49,920 nt of DNA from Sphaerobacteraceae bacterium. GTDB lineage: Bacteria > Chloroflexota > Chloroflexia > Thermomicrobiales > UBA6265. The DNA is taken from assembly GCA_016781925.1 (NCBI GenBank), contig JADDPH010000076.1, positions 1 through 49,920 on the forward strand, read 5' to 3'. Position numbers and translations under genes: made by a program. Shown piece after piece: positions 34,218 through 43,717 of the stretch; the first letter of the stretch is position 1; each line of letters opens with the position of its first letter. Below the pieces are notes generated by a model. That model ran no database searches. It was not told the DNA's origin and was given only the letters and a program-made list of their open reading frames with translations.

Positions 34218-36167
34218 ATGCCACGATGGCTTGTCTTCGTGACGGCGTTCTTAGCGATCCTGTCCGCCCTGAGCCCGCGCTCCTTCGCGGCCCCGGCTCT
34301 CGCCGCCGATGCTATCACCTGCGCCTCAGTTGAAGCCTTGATGACTGTGCCGCGTGCGGACCTTATTCGCCTCTCCGACCTGACCGAGGAACCGTTCGCG
34401 GACGGGAAGGCCGTGCGCACGGAGTTGGTTTTGCTGCAGGAGTACAAGCGCATCACAGGCCGCTCCTACCAGCCGGGTGACCTCGGGCACATTCGGACAG
34501 CGCAGGAATGCGCCGAGAAGAACGGCTCCGTCACCTCAACCTCATCGGCTCCTGCCGCCAATCCGATCGACGAAGGCGATGACCGAGCCTGCCGCTCCAA
34601 CGCCCGCGCCTAGGCCACCGAGTTCAACATGGGTCCGGACGCCATCGCGGTGCTCAGCGGCTGCCGACAAGATGCCCAAGGCGCCTGGTTCTTTCCCACC
34701 GGCCCGGACGACCCCCGCTTGCCGGCACCGGTCCTCACGGCGGAGGAGGAACAGCAGACGGCTGGGCTGCGTGCCGAGATTGAGACACAACTTGCAGGGC
34801 TTGCAGCGACCATGCCCTATTGGATGCCGGAGGAGTTGGATCGGCTCTACGAACCGGACAAGCAGCCAGTCTCCGGCCACCGGGACCTGGACCGCAGCTT
34901 TGGCGTACTGCGACCGCAATATGAGGAGATCCTTATTGCCTACCTCCGAGATCCGAGCCGGATCGCGCTTGCGAACTACGCGAACTGGTGGTTCAACCGC
35001 CGGGAAGCCGCGGTACCGGCGGCAACTTGCTCCTCCATGCCGCCACCCATCTGCGACACGATGCGGAATAGATTGGGGTATGTGGGCATCGGACCATGGC
35101 CCTGGGACCCGGAGGACCCCCTCACCCTCGCCGAGTACCTGAAGTGGGTGCTGGCGAACGGCCGCATCGTGCTGCAACCGCCCCCGATCCCCACCCCGCT
35201 GCCCTCCTCGCCCGACGGCATCGACAGTGGTCCGCTGTACCCTCTCTTGGTCCACGTCGTCGACGCGGCCGGCGCTCCACTCGACGGGGCCTGCGTGGAG
35301 GTCGTGCTGCCCCTCGGCACGGACACCATCTGCGACAACGACCAGTTGGACCACTCGCCGACCGCAGGGGTGATCGAGGTGCGCGGGAGCCCCTGGACCT
35401 ACACCGTGCGGGAGATACGACCACCCGAAGGCCATGCCCTTACTGGGGGCGTCAGGACCGTCGAACTGACATCGGCCGGGGCTGCCGTCGTTCTCGTCCA
35501 CGGGCCGGGTTCGAGAGGTGCTGATGGGCCATCCTCGACGCCGACCTCGTCCACCCTGGCCACCAGTCGGACGACCGGAATCGAGGGGCAAACCTACACG
35601 AGCCCCCAGTTTGGCTACATCGTCACCTGGCAGTCACCGTGGGAGCCCGACGTCGTGGCCTCCGACCCGCAGGCTGGCGATCACCTTCGCTTGGTCACCG
35701 GCGAGGTCGCCCTGGAGTATCACGGTTTCTCCACCGACCAGCCCATCGAGCAGGCCCTGGAGGACTTGGTCGCCGCCCGGGCGCGAAACCATTCTGGGTC
35801 AACACCGCAGTACCAGGCAGCCGGGGGAGGACCGAACTCCGACAGCCCCGCGCTTTGGCACTTCACCTATACCAGGGCGGACGGCGTCGTCATGGGCGAA
35901 GCCAGCACGGCGTTTTCAGTGGAACCAGGCGGGGCGGTGCTGATCCGGACGTCGATCAGGCCCATCGACGATGCCTCACCAAGGTCGCTCTACTACGCCG
36001 TGTCCCTGTTCCTCGATTCGATTGAAGCAACTGCCGCAGCCCAGCAAGCCACCGAGCAGGGAAATGTGGTCACCTTGCGGCCCGATAATGTCCAAAACCT
36101 GGCTGACACGCTGAGGACGATCCCGTCGCTCGTAGAGGTTTCGGACACAGGGCGACCAACCACATGA
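34218..36167 (+). pseudogene. Secreted multidomain protein gene interrupted by an in-frame TAG (34611-34613)
   Basis: ATG 34218 follows GAGGAGG and begins a signal peptide (MPRWLVFVTAFLAIL, cleavage near ALAAD). The frame runs to a TAG at 34611-34613 and then continues open, in the same frame, to 36167, so the tracked ORFs ending 34613 and starting 34629 are one gene of about 649 codons. Residues about 330-430 resemble a prealbumin-like/Cna-B beta-sandwich (LLVHVVDAAGAPLDGACVEV, WTYTVREIRPPEGHAL). A second beta-rich domain starts at YTSPQFGYIVTWQSPW, a type frequent in Chloroflexota secreted proteins. The product would be extracellular and non-enzymatic as far as visible. Without readthrough only about 130 residues are made. 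Confidence 0.65.
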
Positions 36168-36825
36168 CCGCTTGGCGGCTTGCAGCGGTGCCGAGTGAAG
36201 CTCCCCGGCCCAACGTTCGTCGGCATCGCGTTCGCCGTGGTCCATCCCTGGCCTGGCCAGTCTTCGCGCCTCGCCATATAGACCAGGGCGACTGTCGCGT
36301 CCGTATTGGTTGGTGAGAACACTGCGAAGGCAAGGCGCGCTTCACCACCAGTTGGTCCGTCGGCCACTCGATGTCACTCGGTGGTGCGATCGGTGAGGCA
36401 GTCACACCCCAGGGTCAGTGAGCCGTTACGCGCCTTCAAATCCCTGGTCCACGCTGATCGACAGTGAGCCCCGTTTTTTGATGCGTGACCATGTGATCAA
36501 GGCGGTTCCCATCAGCCGGGTTGGTCCACCTACGCTTGGGCGCACCGCCCGTCGCCCAGAACGACGGTCCCTGGCAAGCGGCCATACGAGATGACGGGTG
36601 AAAACGGGTTATCCCCTGCCGCGACAGCATGCGCCAGGGCGACCCCGGGGGAGTCAACCCCACTCACGCCCGAACAGCGCGATCACGAGGGGCACAGCAG
36701 GCGCCGGTGGTAGACTGCCGTGTCGGTCGCGAGCGAGACGCAACCCGCCCGTCCAACTCGTCCAGATAAGTCCCCGCCACGCAGCAGCATGAAGAAAGAA
36801 AAGTCATTGCCGAGGAATCCCGACG
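36168..36825. other. Intergenic region without a supported gene
   Basis: This gap of 658 bp includes a - strand ORF of 75 codons (36436-36663) with no recognisable pattern or good ribosome binding site. A T6 run near 36470 is not preceded by a clear stem. A TAGACT hexamer near 36713 is a weak promoter hint for the methyltransferase gene. Confidence 0.4.
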
Positions 36826-37641
36826 GTGCATGACGACGCGTGGATCTACGACCTTGAGACCACCGGCTTTGTCGCCGACCTCCCCTACTGGTCCGCGTTG
36901 CTCGATCAGTACAACCCCGCCAAGGTCTTAGACATCGCCTGCGGCACAGGCCGCATCACCTTGCCCCTGGCGGAGCAGGGCGTCCGGGACAACGCCGCCT
37001 TCCGGACCATCGGGCTGGACATTAGCGAGCCACTGCTTGCCCGCGCCCGGGAGAAGCTGGTCCAGGCCTGCCCCGCGGTCCAAGACGCCGTCTCCTTCGT
37101 CGAGGCGGACATGCGATCATTCTGCCTCAATGAGCAATTCGATCTGATCGTGCTGGGGTTCAACTCGCTCGCGTATCTCTACGACATGGAGGATCAGCTT
37201 GGGTGCCTGGAAGCGGTCCGACGCCACCTGGCGCCGGGGGGCCGCTTCGCCATCGACCTCCTGGTGCCCCACCTCGGATTTCTGGACGAGGCTCAGGTCG
37301 GCGGACCGGTGCGTCTCGAAGTCGATCTTCGATCACCCGAACCTGGGATCCGCCAGTTCCTCCGCACGGCGACGGAGCGCTATGACGTCATCACCCAGCG
37401 GGACGACACGCTCTACTTTTATGAGATCTACCATGACGACGGGCGCCACCAGCGGTTCACGGATGACCTTGCCTGGCACATGTACTTTCCCCGCGAGCTC
37501 GAGCTGCTGCTCCGCATCGCGGGCCTCCGGGTCATCGAGAAGTTCGGGAACTACGCGCGGGCGCCCTTTGGTCACCGCTCGACGCAGTATCTGTGGGTGA
37601 TGGAGGCGATGGTGTCCCAGGGATGCCCCCATCACGGCTGA
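36826..37641 (+). CDS. Class I SAM-dependent methyltransferase
   Basis: This 271-residue protein starts at GTG 36826, after GAGGA. It has the methyltransferase fold motifs: SAM-binding VLDIACGTGRITLPLAEQG, the acidic loop TIGLDISEPLLARARE, EADMRSF, and FDLIVLGFNSLAYL, with LAPGGRFAIDLL as the post-core strand. The C-terminal part has the beta-rich layout of small-molecule methyltransferases (FYEIYHDDGRHQRF). The substrate is unknown. It converges with the YdcF-family gene over a 30-bp gap. Confidence 0.85.
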   Translation: MHDDAWIYDLETTGFVADLPYWSALLDQYNPAKVLDIACGTGRITLPLAEQGVRDNAAFRTIGLDISEPLLARAREKLVQACPAVQDAVSFVEADMRSFCLNEQFDLIVLGFNSLAYLYDMEDQLGCLEAVRRHLAPGGRFAIDLLVPHLGFLDEAQVGGPVRLEVDLRSPEPGIRQFLRTATERYDVITQRDDTLYFYEIYHDDGRHQRFTDDLAWHMYFPRELELLLRIAGLRVIEKFGNYARAPFGHRSTQYLWVMEAMVSQGCPHHG

Positions 37642-37671
37642 GGCCACATCAACCGGAACCGAGTACACCGC

Positions 37672-38442
37672 CTACCGAGTCTGCCACAGGTGAGCGACGA
37701 CGCCGGCAGCCTCGCGCAGCACGTAGCCGAACTCGGCACCGCCCCCAGTCCGAATCGGGCTTTCCGTGGCCGGCGCGCCGTATGGCTGCAGGCCCAGGTC
37801 ACGAGCCATCAGCTTGAGACGGAACAGGTGGAACCCGTCGCTGACCAGAAGCACCCGGGAGAGATCCCGAGCCCGAAGCAAGGTCGCCACGCCGCGCATG
37901 CTCTGCCAGGAATCGCGTCCCTGATTCTCAAGCAGCAACGCCCCCTCAGGAACCCCTTGCTCCAGAAGGTAGTCCCGGCTTGCCTCCGCCTCGGTGAACA
38001 CGTCACCCGGATTCCGACCCCCAGTGACCACGATCAACGATGCACTGCCGGCCTCGTACGCCGCGAGGGCGCGGTCAAGCCGCGCACGGAGGACGGGGCT
38101 GGGCCGCCCGTTGTACTGGGCCGTGCCGAGGACAACGATCGCATCCACCGGGCGCGTCTGATCCGAGCGCGCCTGCCAGTAGATGGCGGCGACCAGCGAG
38201 GCGCCGAGCAGCGGCGGCGCCAGCAGCAGCAGGACAAGAAGGGTGCGGAGCCAGCGCCCGACTCGACGACTTCCTGACCGGCGTGACGGTGGTGCCTCCT
38301 CTCCGACGGGTCGTGGTTGGTCGGGCACACGCCCATCTGCCGGGTCGAACCGGCGCCGGGTGGGGGCGATCCACTCCTGGGTCGTGGAAGCCGATGGGCG
38401 TTCGCGAAGGGTGAAACGTTCGGTGTCGCCACGGTAGGACAT
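37672..38442 (-). CDS. YdcF family (DUF218) membrane-anchored protein
   Basis: It has 256 residues: a basic, Pro/Arg-rich cytosolic N-terminus of about 65 residues, one transmembrane helix (TLLVLLLLAPPLLGASLVAA), then the extracytoplasmic DUF218 domain with VDAIVVLGTAQYNGRPSPVL, LIVVTGGRNPGDVFTEAE and VLLVSDGFHLFRLKLMA. DUF218 proteins (SanA, YdcF, ElyC) are linked to envelope maintenance and bind nucleotide-like ligands in some cases. The specific role is unknown. Confidence 0.85.
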   Translation of the reverse strand: MSYRGDTERFTLRERPSASTTQEWIAPTRRRFDPADGRVPDQPRPVGEEAPPSRRSGSRRVGRWLRTLLVLLLLAPPLLGASLVAAIYWQARSDQTRPVDAIVVLGTAQYNGRPSPVLRARLDRALAAYEAGSASLIVVTGGRNPGDVFTEAEASRDYLLEQGVPEGALLLENQGRDSWQSMRGVATLLRARDLSRVLLVSDGFHLFRLKLMARDLGLQPYGAPATESPIRTGGGAEFGYVLREAAGVVAHLWQTR

Positions 38443-38529
38443 AGTGGGATGATGACAGCCGCGGGAGTTGCGTTCAAGGCAACACCGGGCGCAGGCACGA
38501 CAACAGGATGCGCTTCGGCCGCCCTGAAG

Positions 38530-39690
38530 CTATCCGCCGCCCGGGTTGACCTGGTCCTCCTGCCGCTCGACTTCAGGGTCAGCTTTCGGCGTGGCATCGG
38601 GGCGGCGGCCCAGCTTACCCGCGTTGATCAGTGTCCCGAGCACGTCGTTGATCACCCGCACCCCGAGGACCGACGTGATATCACCCACGTCGTACTGCGG
38701 GGCGACTTCGACCAGCTCCATACCGGCCAACCCCTCCCGGGTGACGATGTGGAGCATTCGTAGGGCTTCGCGGGGCAACAAACCGCCCGCCTCCGGCGTT
38801 CCAGTGCCGGGAGCGAAGGCGGGATCGACGGAGTCAATATCGAAGGAGAGGAAGACGACCTTCGCGTTCTTCCAGGCAATCTCCAACGCCATCTCCGCGA
38901 CCCGCTCCAACCCCCAGCGGTCGATGTCGGTCATCGTGATGACGCTCGCCCGCCGCTCCCGCGACACCTTCACCCCAGCACGGGACCCCGTCCACCCACC
39001 AATGCCGATTTGAACCAGATTGGTCGCTGGGGCGTTCGGGATGTTGGTGGCGTGAAAGAAAGGGGTGCCGTGCATCCGCTCGTCGAGGTTGTACTCCGAG
39101 AGGTCGCTGTGACGGTCAAAGTGGATGATCCCGACATTCCCATCCACCAAGGGCGCGAGGCCACGGACATCGGGATAGCCGATTGAGTGATCTCCCCCCA
39201 AGATCACCGGGAAGACCGCCCGCTCGTGGAGGTAGGCGACCGCCTTGTCGATCTGGTCGAAGCTCTTCTCGATATTGGCCGGGATCACGGTGACGTCTCC
39301 CACGTCCACCATGTCCAGTTGCTCGGCCAGATCAACGCCCAGCTCAAAGTTATAGCCACTCGGGAGGTGAGAGATCTGCCGCAACGCCTGGGGGCCGAAC
39401 CGCGTCCCAGGACGAAACGTGGTGCCGGCATCGAGCGGCGCTCCGATCACGGCGACATCCTGGCCCCCGAGCTCGCGCATGTCCTCCAAGAACGGCACAC
39501 CGAGATAGGTACCGCTTGCGGAGTAACGGGCGCCGCCCCGGTTGAAGAGCGGGATCGAGCGGTCTCTGATGCTCTCGGCCGAGGCAAGGCCGTACGCCAG
39601 CGCCTGCTCCCGCCGCTCCTTGGTGCGAGCCGTCGGCAGCTCCGCCTCCCGCGCCTGCATCCGCGTCCCGTGCAGTTGCTCGCGATCCAT
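38530..39690 (-). CDS. Arginase-fold amidinohydrolase, guanidine hydrolase (GdmH)-like rather than agmatinase
   Basis: This is a 386-residue member of the arginase/agmatinase superfamily with an N-terminal extension of about 85 residues. The metal-binding motifs are present: GGDHSIGYP, HFDRHSDLSE and SFDIDSVDPAFAPGTG. Classical agmatinases have DAH; here it is DRH, followed by DERMHGTPFFHAT and LVQIGIGGWTGSRAGVKV. From memory, these features and the length match Ni-dependent guanidine hydrolase of Synechocystis (Sll1077), once annotated as agmatinase, which releases urea and ammonia. No urease or Ni chaperone genes are in the window. Substrate assignment is therefore inferred. ATG 39690 is preferred to the tracked GTG 39702. 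Confidence 0.8.
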   Translation of the reverse strand: MDREQLHGTRMQAREAELPTARTKERREQALAYGLASAESIRDRSIPLFNRGGARYSASGTYLGVPFLEDMRELGGQDVAVIGAPLDAGTTFRPGTRFGPQALRQISHLPSGYNFELGVDLAEQLDMVDVGDVTVIPANIEKSFDQIDKAVAYLHERAVFPVILGGDHSIGYPDVRGLAPLVDGNVGIIHFDRHSDLSEYNLDERMHGTPFFHATNIPNAPATNLVQIGIGGWTGSRAGVKVSRERRASVITMTDIDRWGLERVAEMALEIAWKNAKVVFLSFDIDSVDPAFAPGTGTPEAGGLLPREALRMLHIVTREGLAGMELVEVAPQYDVGDITSVLGVRVINDVLGTLINAGKLGRRPDATPKADPEVERQEDQVNPGGG

Positions 39691-39715
39691 CTGGTATATC
39701 ACCCCCCGCCGATCT

Positions 39716-39734
39716 CGGTCCCCCGCGGGGACCG
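39716..39734. promoter_or_regulatory. 8-bp stem-loop in the leader of the arginase-fold gene
   Basis: CGGTCCCC and GGGGACCG pair around a CGC loop, ending about 25 bases before the start codon. No ACGR loop typical of guanidine-II/III riboswitches is present, so no riboswitch is claimed. Confidence 0.4.
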
Positions 39735-39747
39735 GGGCGGTACCTTA

Positions 39748-39763
39748 GCCGGATCGAGCCGGC
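39748..39763. terminator. Short stem-loop after the small membrane protein gene
   Basis: GCCGG and CCGGC are separated by six bases, 15 bp after the stop of the 82-residue gene on the - strand. It may be a weak terminator or processing site. Confidence 0.35.
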
Positions 39764-39778
39764 CTGTCACCACGGCGC

Positions 39779-40027
39779 TCACGGTCGCGCCGGCTCATCT
39801 TCGCGCAGCCGGGCGACGAGTCCCCACAGCGACACGAGCGCCCAAACACCTTCCAAAAGCAGGAATCCCCACTGGCGTTGCCCAAGGGCAAGGACGGCAA
39901 GAATCGCCGAACCCACCAGGTTCAGCAGCAGATAGACGTTTGATCGTGCGTCGAGCAGACGAAACTGCGCCAGGGTGAACGCGATGAGGACCAGCAACGC
40001 GCCGACGATTTGTAGAACCTGACCCAC
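39779..40027 (-). CDS. CBU_0592-like small membrane protein
   Basis: It has 82 residues with three predicted transmembrane segments (VLQIVGALLVLIAFTLAQF, NVYLLLNLVGSAILAVLAL, and WGFLLLEGVWALVSLWGL). The LLLNLVGSAIL and WGFLLLEGVWALVS patterns match the CBU_0592 family of uncharacterised membrane proteins. It precedes the arginase-fold gene in the same direction with two hairpins in the 88-bp gap, so co-transcription is possible. Confidence 0.8.
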   Translation of the reverse strand: MGQVLQIVGALLVLIAFTLAQFRLLDARSNVYLLLNLVGSAILAVLALGQRQWGFLLLEGVWALVSLWGLVARLREDEPARP

Positions 40028-40133
40028 AACCTACCCCACGATCAGAACTGCCCCCAGACCAACCTCCAATACGCTCCTCAACCGCTACCCAGCCCGTCGC
40101 GGGGTGGGAACGGCTCGCGTCAAGATGGCGGCC

Positions 40134-41006
40134 TCACGGCTCCTCAGCAAGAAACGCGCTCACCTCATGAGCGAACGTCTCGGTGAGGGCCGCCGTGTAG
40201 TGGTTCGTCCCTGGAATCTCCAGAACCCGGCTGCCAGCAATGATGCCCCGCAGGCGCTCGGCCTCCGCCGCCGGCAGGATCTGGCCACGGTCGCCCCCGA
40301 GCAAACCCTCCGTCGCACGTACGATCAGCGTTGGGGCCTTGACGAACTCAGGTAGCACGTCGGTTGTGGTCAGGAACATCGCCGCCTGCTCCTCGGCGAT
40401 CGCGGCCTTCGGCACGCTCGACACGACCGTGCCATCTCCCTGGGCCTCAGCGTCGTACCGGTAGTACCGCTCCCAAAAGGCGTCCCGGGTGAGGTGCGGC
40501 GCGCTCAACATCGAATCCAGGTAGGCGTCGAGGGACGGGTAGGGAGTGCCGAGGCGGGCGAGCGCCGGCGCGATTGCCTGCATCGTGTCGGCCGGCAGCT
40601 TGCCTCCCGCATCCACCAGAACCAGCTTGGCGATCCGGTGCGGGTGGACGGCGGCGAGGTACAGCCCGATCAAAGCCCCCAGGGAATGGCCCACGTAACG
40701 GACCATCGGAACCCCAAAATGGTCGCACAGCGACAGGAGGTCATCCACGTGGAACGGTAGGCCGTAGCCATGGGGCGGTTTGGCGCTGCGCCCCCGCCCG
40801 CGCAAGTCCGGCGCGATCGCGAACCACCCCTGCTCGGCGAGAACGGGGCCAAGCTCGGCCCAGTACTGGCTGTTCGCCGTAATCCCGTGAACGAGCACCA
40901 CCACCCGATCCGGAGCGGTGAAGTGCCCCCAGCTCTCGACCCGGAGGGTAATGCCGTTGACCTCAAGGTCGTGGAGATCGTGCGCGGTCGCGCCGGCGTC
41001 CCTCAT
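40134..41006 (-). CDS. Alpha/beta hydrolase at the end of the branched-chain ABC operon
   Basis: This is a 290-residue alpha/beta-fold hydrolase. The tracked extension to 41609 is a shadow of the permease; ATG 41006 overlaps the permease stop by 4 bp. Motifs are the oxyanion-hole segment VVLVHGITANSQYW, APDLRGRGRSAKP, the nucleophile elbow RYVGHSLGALIG, and the catalytic histidine in IPGTNHYTAAL. Relatives are esterases, lactonases and C-C hydrolases of carboxylic-acid degradation. Its tight coupling to an importer suggests that it acts on the imported compound. Confidence 0.87.
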   Translation of the reverse strand: MRDAGATAHDLHDLEVNGITLRVESWGHFTAPDRVVVLVHGITANSQYWAELGPVLAEQGWFAIAPDLRGRGRSAKPPHGYGLPFHVDDLLSLCDHFGVPMVRYVGHSLGALIGLYLAAVHPHRIAKLVLVDAGGKLPADTMQAIAPALARLGTPYPSLDAYLDSMLSAPHLTRDAFWERYYRYDAEAQGDGTVVSSVPKAAIAEEQAAMFLTTTDVLPEFVKAPTLIVRATEGLLGGDRGQILPAAEAERLRGIIAGSRVLEIPGTNHYTAALTETFAHEVSAFLAEEP

Positions 41007-42097
41007 CGGTCGAGTTCCTCCGAACGGCCGATCGGGGTGGCAGGCACCGCTCCGCCCAGCGATCGTCCGAACGGTCGCAGCCGCCGACCGACGAACGCGC
41101 CGGCGAGGCCGCGCGGAAAGAAGAGCACCAGCAGCACGAAGATGATCCCGAAGATGAAGAGCGGATCGCGAAGCGGCTGACGGAGCAACGCCGGCAGATC
41201 CGCGACCACGTCCGAGCCCGCCCACACCGTCAACCGGACGTTCAGGTAGTGGTAGAGCAGCGCCCCGGCGACCGGACCCCAGAGGGAGCCGCTTCCGCCG
41301 ATGATGACCATCAGGAGCAGCGTGACCGTGAACTCGGCACTGACGGCCCGCGGCGTCGCGCCACCGACCAGGAAGAGGTAGACGATGCCGGCGACCGTGG
41401 CCAAGAGGCCAGAGAGGACGAACGCCAGCAGCTTGAAGGGAAAGGGCCGCAAGCCGAGCATCTCTACCCGCCGCTCGTTCTCCCGGATACCCAGCCAGAC
41501 TCGCCCCGTGGGGGAGGTCACCAACCGGAGGGCCACCAGGTAGACGGCGATCAGGGTCGCGAGGGTCAGCCAGTAGAGATTGTCGGTGTTGACCACCCCC
41601 ACCATCCACTTCGGGAGCCGGCGAAAGGGCAGGCTCAGTCCCTCCTCCCCGCCGGTCAATTCACCCACGTTCTTGCCGACGATCACGGCCCCCGCTTGGG
41701 CGAAGGCAAGCGTCACCATCGCGAAGTAGACCCCGTGGGTGCGGAACGCAAGCACACCGACTGCGCTGGCGAGAACCAAACTTCCGAGGAGAGCGAACGC
41801 GATCGCCGGGCCTAGCGCCCACTCCCACTGCCGCATTGCGATGGTCGGAAGGTAAACGCCGGTGCCGAAAAAGAGGGCGTGCCCGAAGGAGAGGACGCCG
41901 GTGAACCCGAACAGGAGGTTGTAGGAGAGCGCCGCAATCCCCAGCGCGAACCCGACGGCCAGCAGTTGCAGGGTGCCAGGTGAGTTGAGCGGGCCATCGA
42001 AGATGACGGGGATCTGGAGATCCAGGCGCGGCACCGCCAGCAGCGCCAGCAACACCGCGACCGGCCAAAGGGAGCGCCACCTTCCGCCGCCACTCAC
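41003..42097 (-). CDS. livM: Branched-chain-type ABC transporter permease (LivM-like)
   Basis: This 364-residue inner-membrane permease of the HAAT family has about ten hydrophobic segments. Family motifs are ALSYNLLFGFTGVLSFGHALFF near the N-terminus, AVGVLAFRTHGVYFAMVTLAFAQ, and GGSGSLWGPVAGALLY near the C-terminus. It overlaps LivH upstream (4 bp) and the hydrolase downstream (4 bp). Symbols follow family naming; the substrate need not be an amino acid. Confidence 0.92.
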   Translation of the reverse strand: MSGGGRWRSLWPVAVLLALLAVPRLDLQIPVIFDGPLNSPGTLQLLAVGFALGIAALSYNLLFGFTGVLSFGHALFFGTGVYLPTIAMRQWEWALGPAIAFALLGSLVLASAVGVLAFRTHGVYFAMVTLAFAQAGAVIVGKNVGELTGGEEGLSLPFRRLPKWMVGVVNTDNLYWLTLATLIAVYLVALRLVTSPTGRVWLGIRENERRVEMLGLRPFPFKLLAFVLSGLLATVAGIVYLFLVGGATPRAVSAEFTVTLLLMVIIGGSGSLWGPVAGALLYHYLNVRLTVWAGSDVVADLPALLRQPLRDPLFIFGIIFVLLVLFFPRGLAGAFVGRRLRPFGRSLGGAVPATPIGRSEELDR

Positions 42098-42978
42098 CGG
42101 AGTCTCCCCAGCAGCCCGTTTGGCCGGACGAGCAGCACGACCGCCAACAGCAGCACCACCACGAAGTCACCAGCCCAGGTCGTGTAGTAGTTGCCGAACT
42201 GCTGGGCAAGACCGATCACGACCGCCGCCAATGCGCTGCCGGTGACGGAGCCGAGGCCGCCGATGACAACGACGATAAATGCGAAGATCAGGTTGACGGA
42301 GCCGAACTGGGGATCGATGGATCCAAAGTAAGCGGCGCCGAAGGCGCCCCCCAGACCGGCAAGGGCGCCGCCGAGGGCGAAGACCAGGGTGAAAGCGCGG
42401 TCAACGTCGATCCCGAGCGCCTGGACCATTTCCCGATTCTCTGCTCCGGCCCGAACGATCAAACCGTAGCGCGTCTTTCGCAGGAACAGCAGCATCCCGG
42501 CCAGCACCGCAAGGGCGGCCAGGATCAGCAAGAAGCGGTTGTTGGGGACGCGAGCACCCAAGACGGTACTCGTATCGGCCAGCCAGCGTGGCTGCGGGAA
42601 CGTCCGCGCGTCGGGTCGCCAGATCACCGCCGTGAGCTGGCTCAGCGCGAGTCCGATCCCGAGCGTAATCAGCACCTGGTAGATCGGCCGCTGATAGAGC
42701 GGTCGTAACAGTCCGACCTCCACCGCTGCCGCTAAGACCGCTCCGACGATCGTCGCCACGACCAGGGCCAGAAGAAACGCGGGCGTGGAAGCCCGGAACT
42801 CCCCGGAGATCTGCGCGATCGTCCACCACGCAGCGTAGGCGCCCCAGGTGAAGAAGGCCCCGTGCGCGAAGTTCAGCACGTCCATCAGGCCGAAGATGAG
42901 CGACAGCCCGGCCGCGAGCAGAAAGTACATCGCCGCCAGCGCGAGCCCGGTCAGGGTGAGCAGGATGATGGTACTCAT
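42094..42978 (-). CDS. livH: Branched-chain-type ABC transporter permease (LivH-like)
   Basis: This permease has 294 residues from ATG 42978; the tracked start at 43101 runs into the ATPase gene and lacks similarity. Motifs are LAAGLSLIFGLMDVLNFAHGAFF, RAGAENREMVQALGIDVDR and the C-terminal VVVIGGLGSVTGSALAAVVIG. It forms the channel with LivM. Confidence 0.92.
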   Translation of the reverse strand: MSTIILLTLTGLALAAMYFLLAAGLSLIFGLMDVLNFAHGAFFTWGAYAAWWTIAQISGEFRASTPAFLLALVVATIVGAVLAAAVEVGLLRPLYQRPIYQVLITLGIGLALSQLTAVIWRPDARTFPQPRWLADTSTVLGARVPNNRFLLILAALAVLAGMLLFLRKTRYGLIVRAGAENREMVQALGIDVDRAFTLVFALGGALAGLGGAFGAAYFGSIDPQFGSVNLIFAFIVVVIGGLGSVTGSALAAVVIGLAQQFGNYYTTWAGDFVVVLLLAVVLLVRPNGLLGRLR

Positions 42979-42991
42979 CGAAAGCCATCCC

Positions 42992-43717
42992 TCACCCTGA
43001 GTGCCCCGCGCCGAGGTAGCGAGCCTGCAACTGCTCGTCCGCCGTGACGTCCGCCATCGGTCCGGTGTAGACCGTACGGCCGTTGTCGATGATGACGGCA
43101 TCGTCGCCTAGGGCCTGCGCCATCGCCAGGTTCTGCTCCACGAGGAGGATCGTCGTCGTCCCCTTGATCGCCGCCAGCGCCTCCGTCACCTGGCTCACCA
43201 CGACGGGGGCCAGTCCCTTTGAAGGCTCGTCGATCACCAAGAGCCGGTTCGGATTGACCAGTGCCCGGGCGATGGCGACCATCTGTTGCTGGCCGCCGGA
43301 AAGTGATCCCGCGCGCTGCCCCGCACGCCGCTCCAGGTCAGGGAAGAGGCGGTGGACCAGGGCCATTCCGTCAGCCGTCGTTCCTGGCCGCTGCGCCAGC
43401 CGCAAATTCTCATCAACCGTAAGACCGCCGAAGACATCGCGATCCTCGGGCACGTAGCCGACTCCACGACGCACGATGCGGTGGGGCCGTTCTCGCGTAA
43501 TGTCCCCGCCGTCGAAGGTAATCGTCCCACCCGCGGCCGGGGTCAGACCCAGGACCGAGCGCAGCGTCGTCGTCTTGCCGGCACCGTTACGGCCGAGCAG
43601 CACGGTGACACGGCCGGGGGCGACATCCAGCGACACACCTTGAAGGATGTGCGACTCACCGATGAAGGTGTGCAGGTCCGTCAATCGCAGCAGCGACTCG
43701 GCGCCTGATTGCCTCAC
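42992..43717 (-). CDS. livF: Branched-chain-type ABC transporter ATP-binding protein (LivF-like)
   Basis: This ATPase has 241 residues. Walker A is LLGRNGAGKTTTLRS, the signature LSGGQQQMVAIARAL and Walker B LLVIDEPSKGLAP, with the LivF-type VGYVPEDRDVFGGLTV region. GTG 43717 overlaps the LivG stop by 4 bp. It pairs with LivG to drive import. Confidence 0.93.
   Translation of the reverse strand: MRQSGAESLLRLTDLHTFIGESHILQGVSLDVAPGRVTVLLGRNGAGKTTTLRSVLGLTPAAGGTITFDGGDITRERPHRIVRRGVGYVPEDRDVFGGLTVDENLRLAQRPGTTADGMALVHRLFPDLERRAGQRAGSLSGGQQQMVAIARALVNPNRLLVIDEPSKGLAPVVVSQVTEALAAIKGTTTILLVEQNLAMAQALGDDAVIIDNGRTVYTGPMADVTADEQLQARYLGAGHSG

Noticed and set aside
36436-36663. 75-codon - strand ORF in the gap before the methyltransferase
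   Set aside because: No ribosome binding site, no recognisable motif and Arg/Trp/Pro-rich composition.
39703-39778. Guanidine riboswitch in front of the guanidinase-like gene
   Set aside because: The two hairpins have loops CGC and CTCGAT (- strand) without the ACGR motif, and the 88-bp gap is too short for a guanidine-I aptamer plus expression platform.
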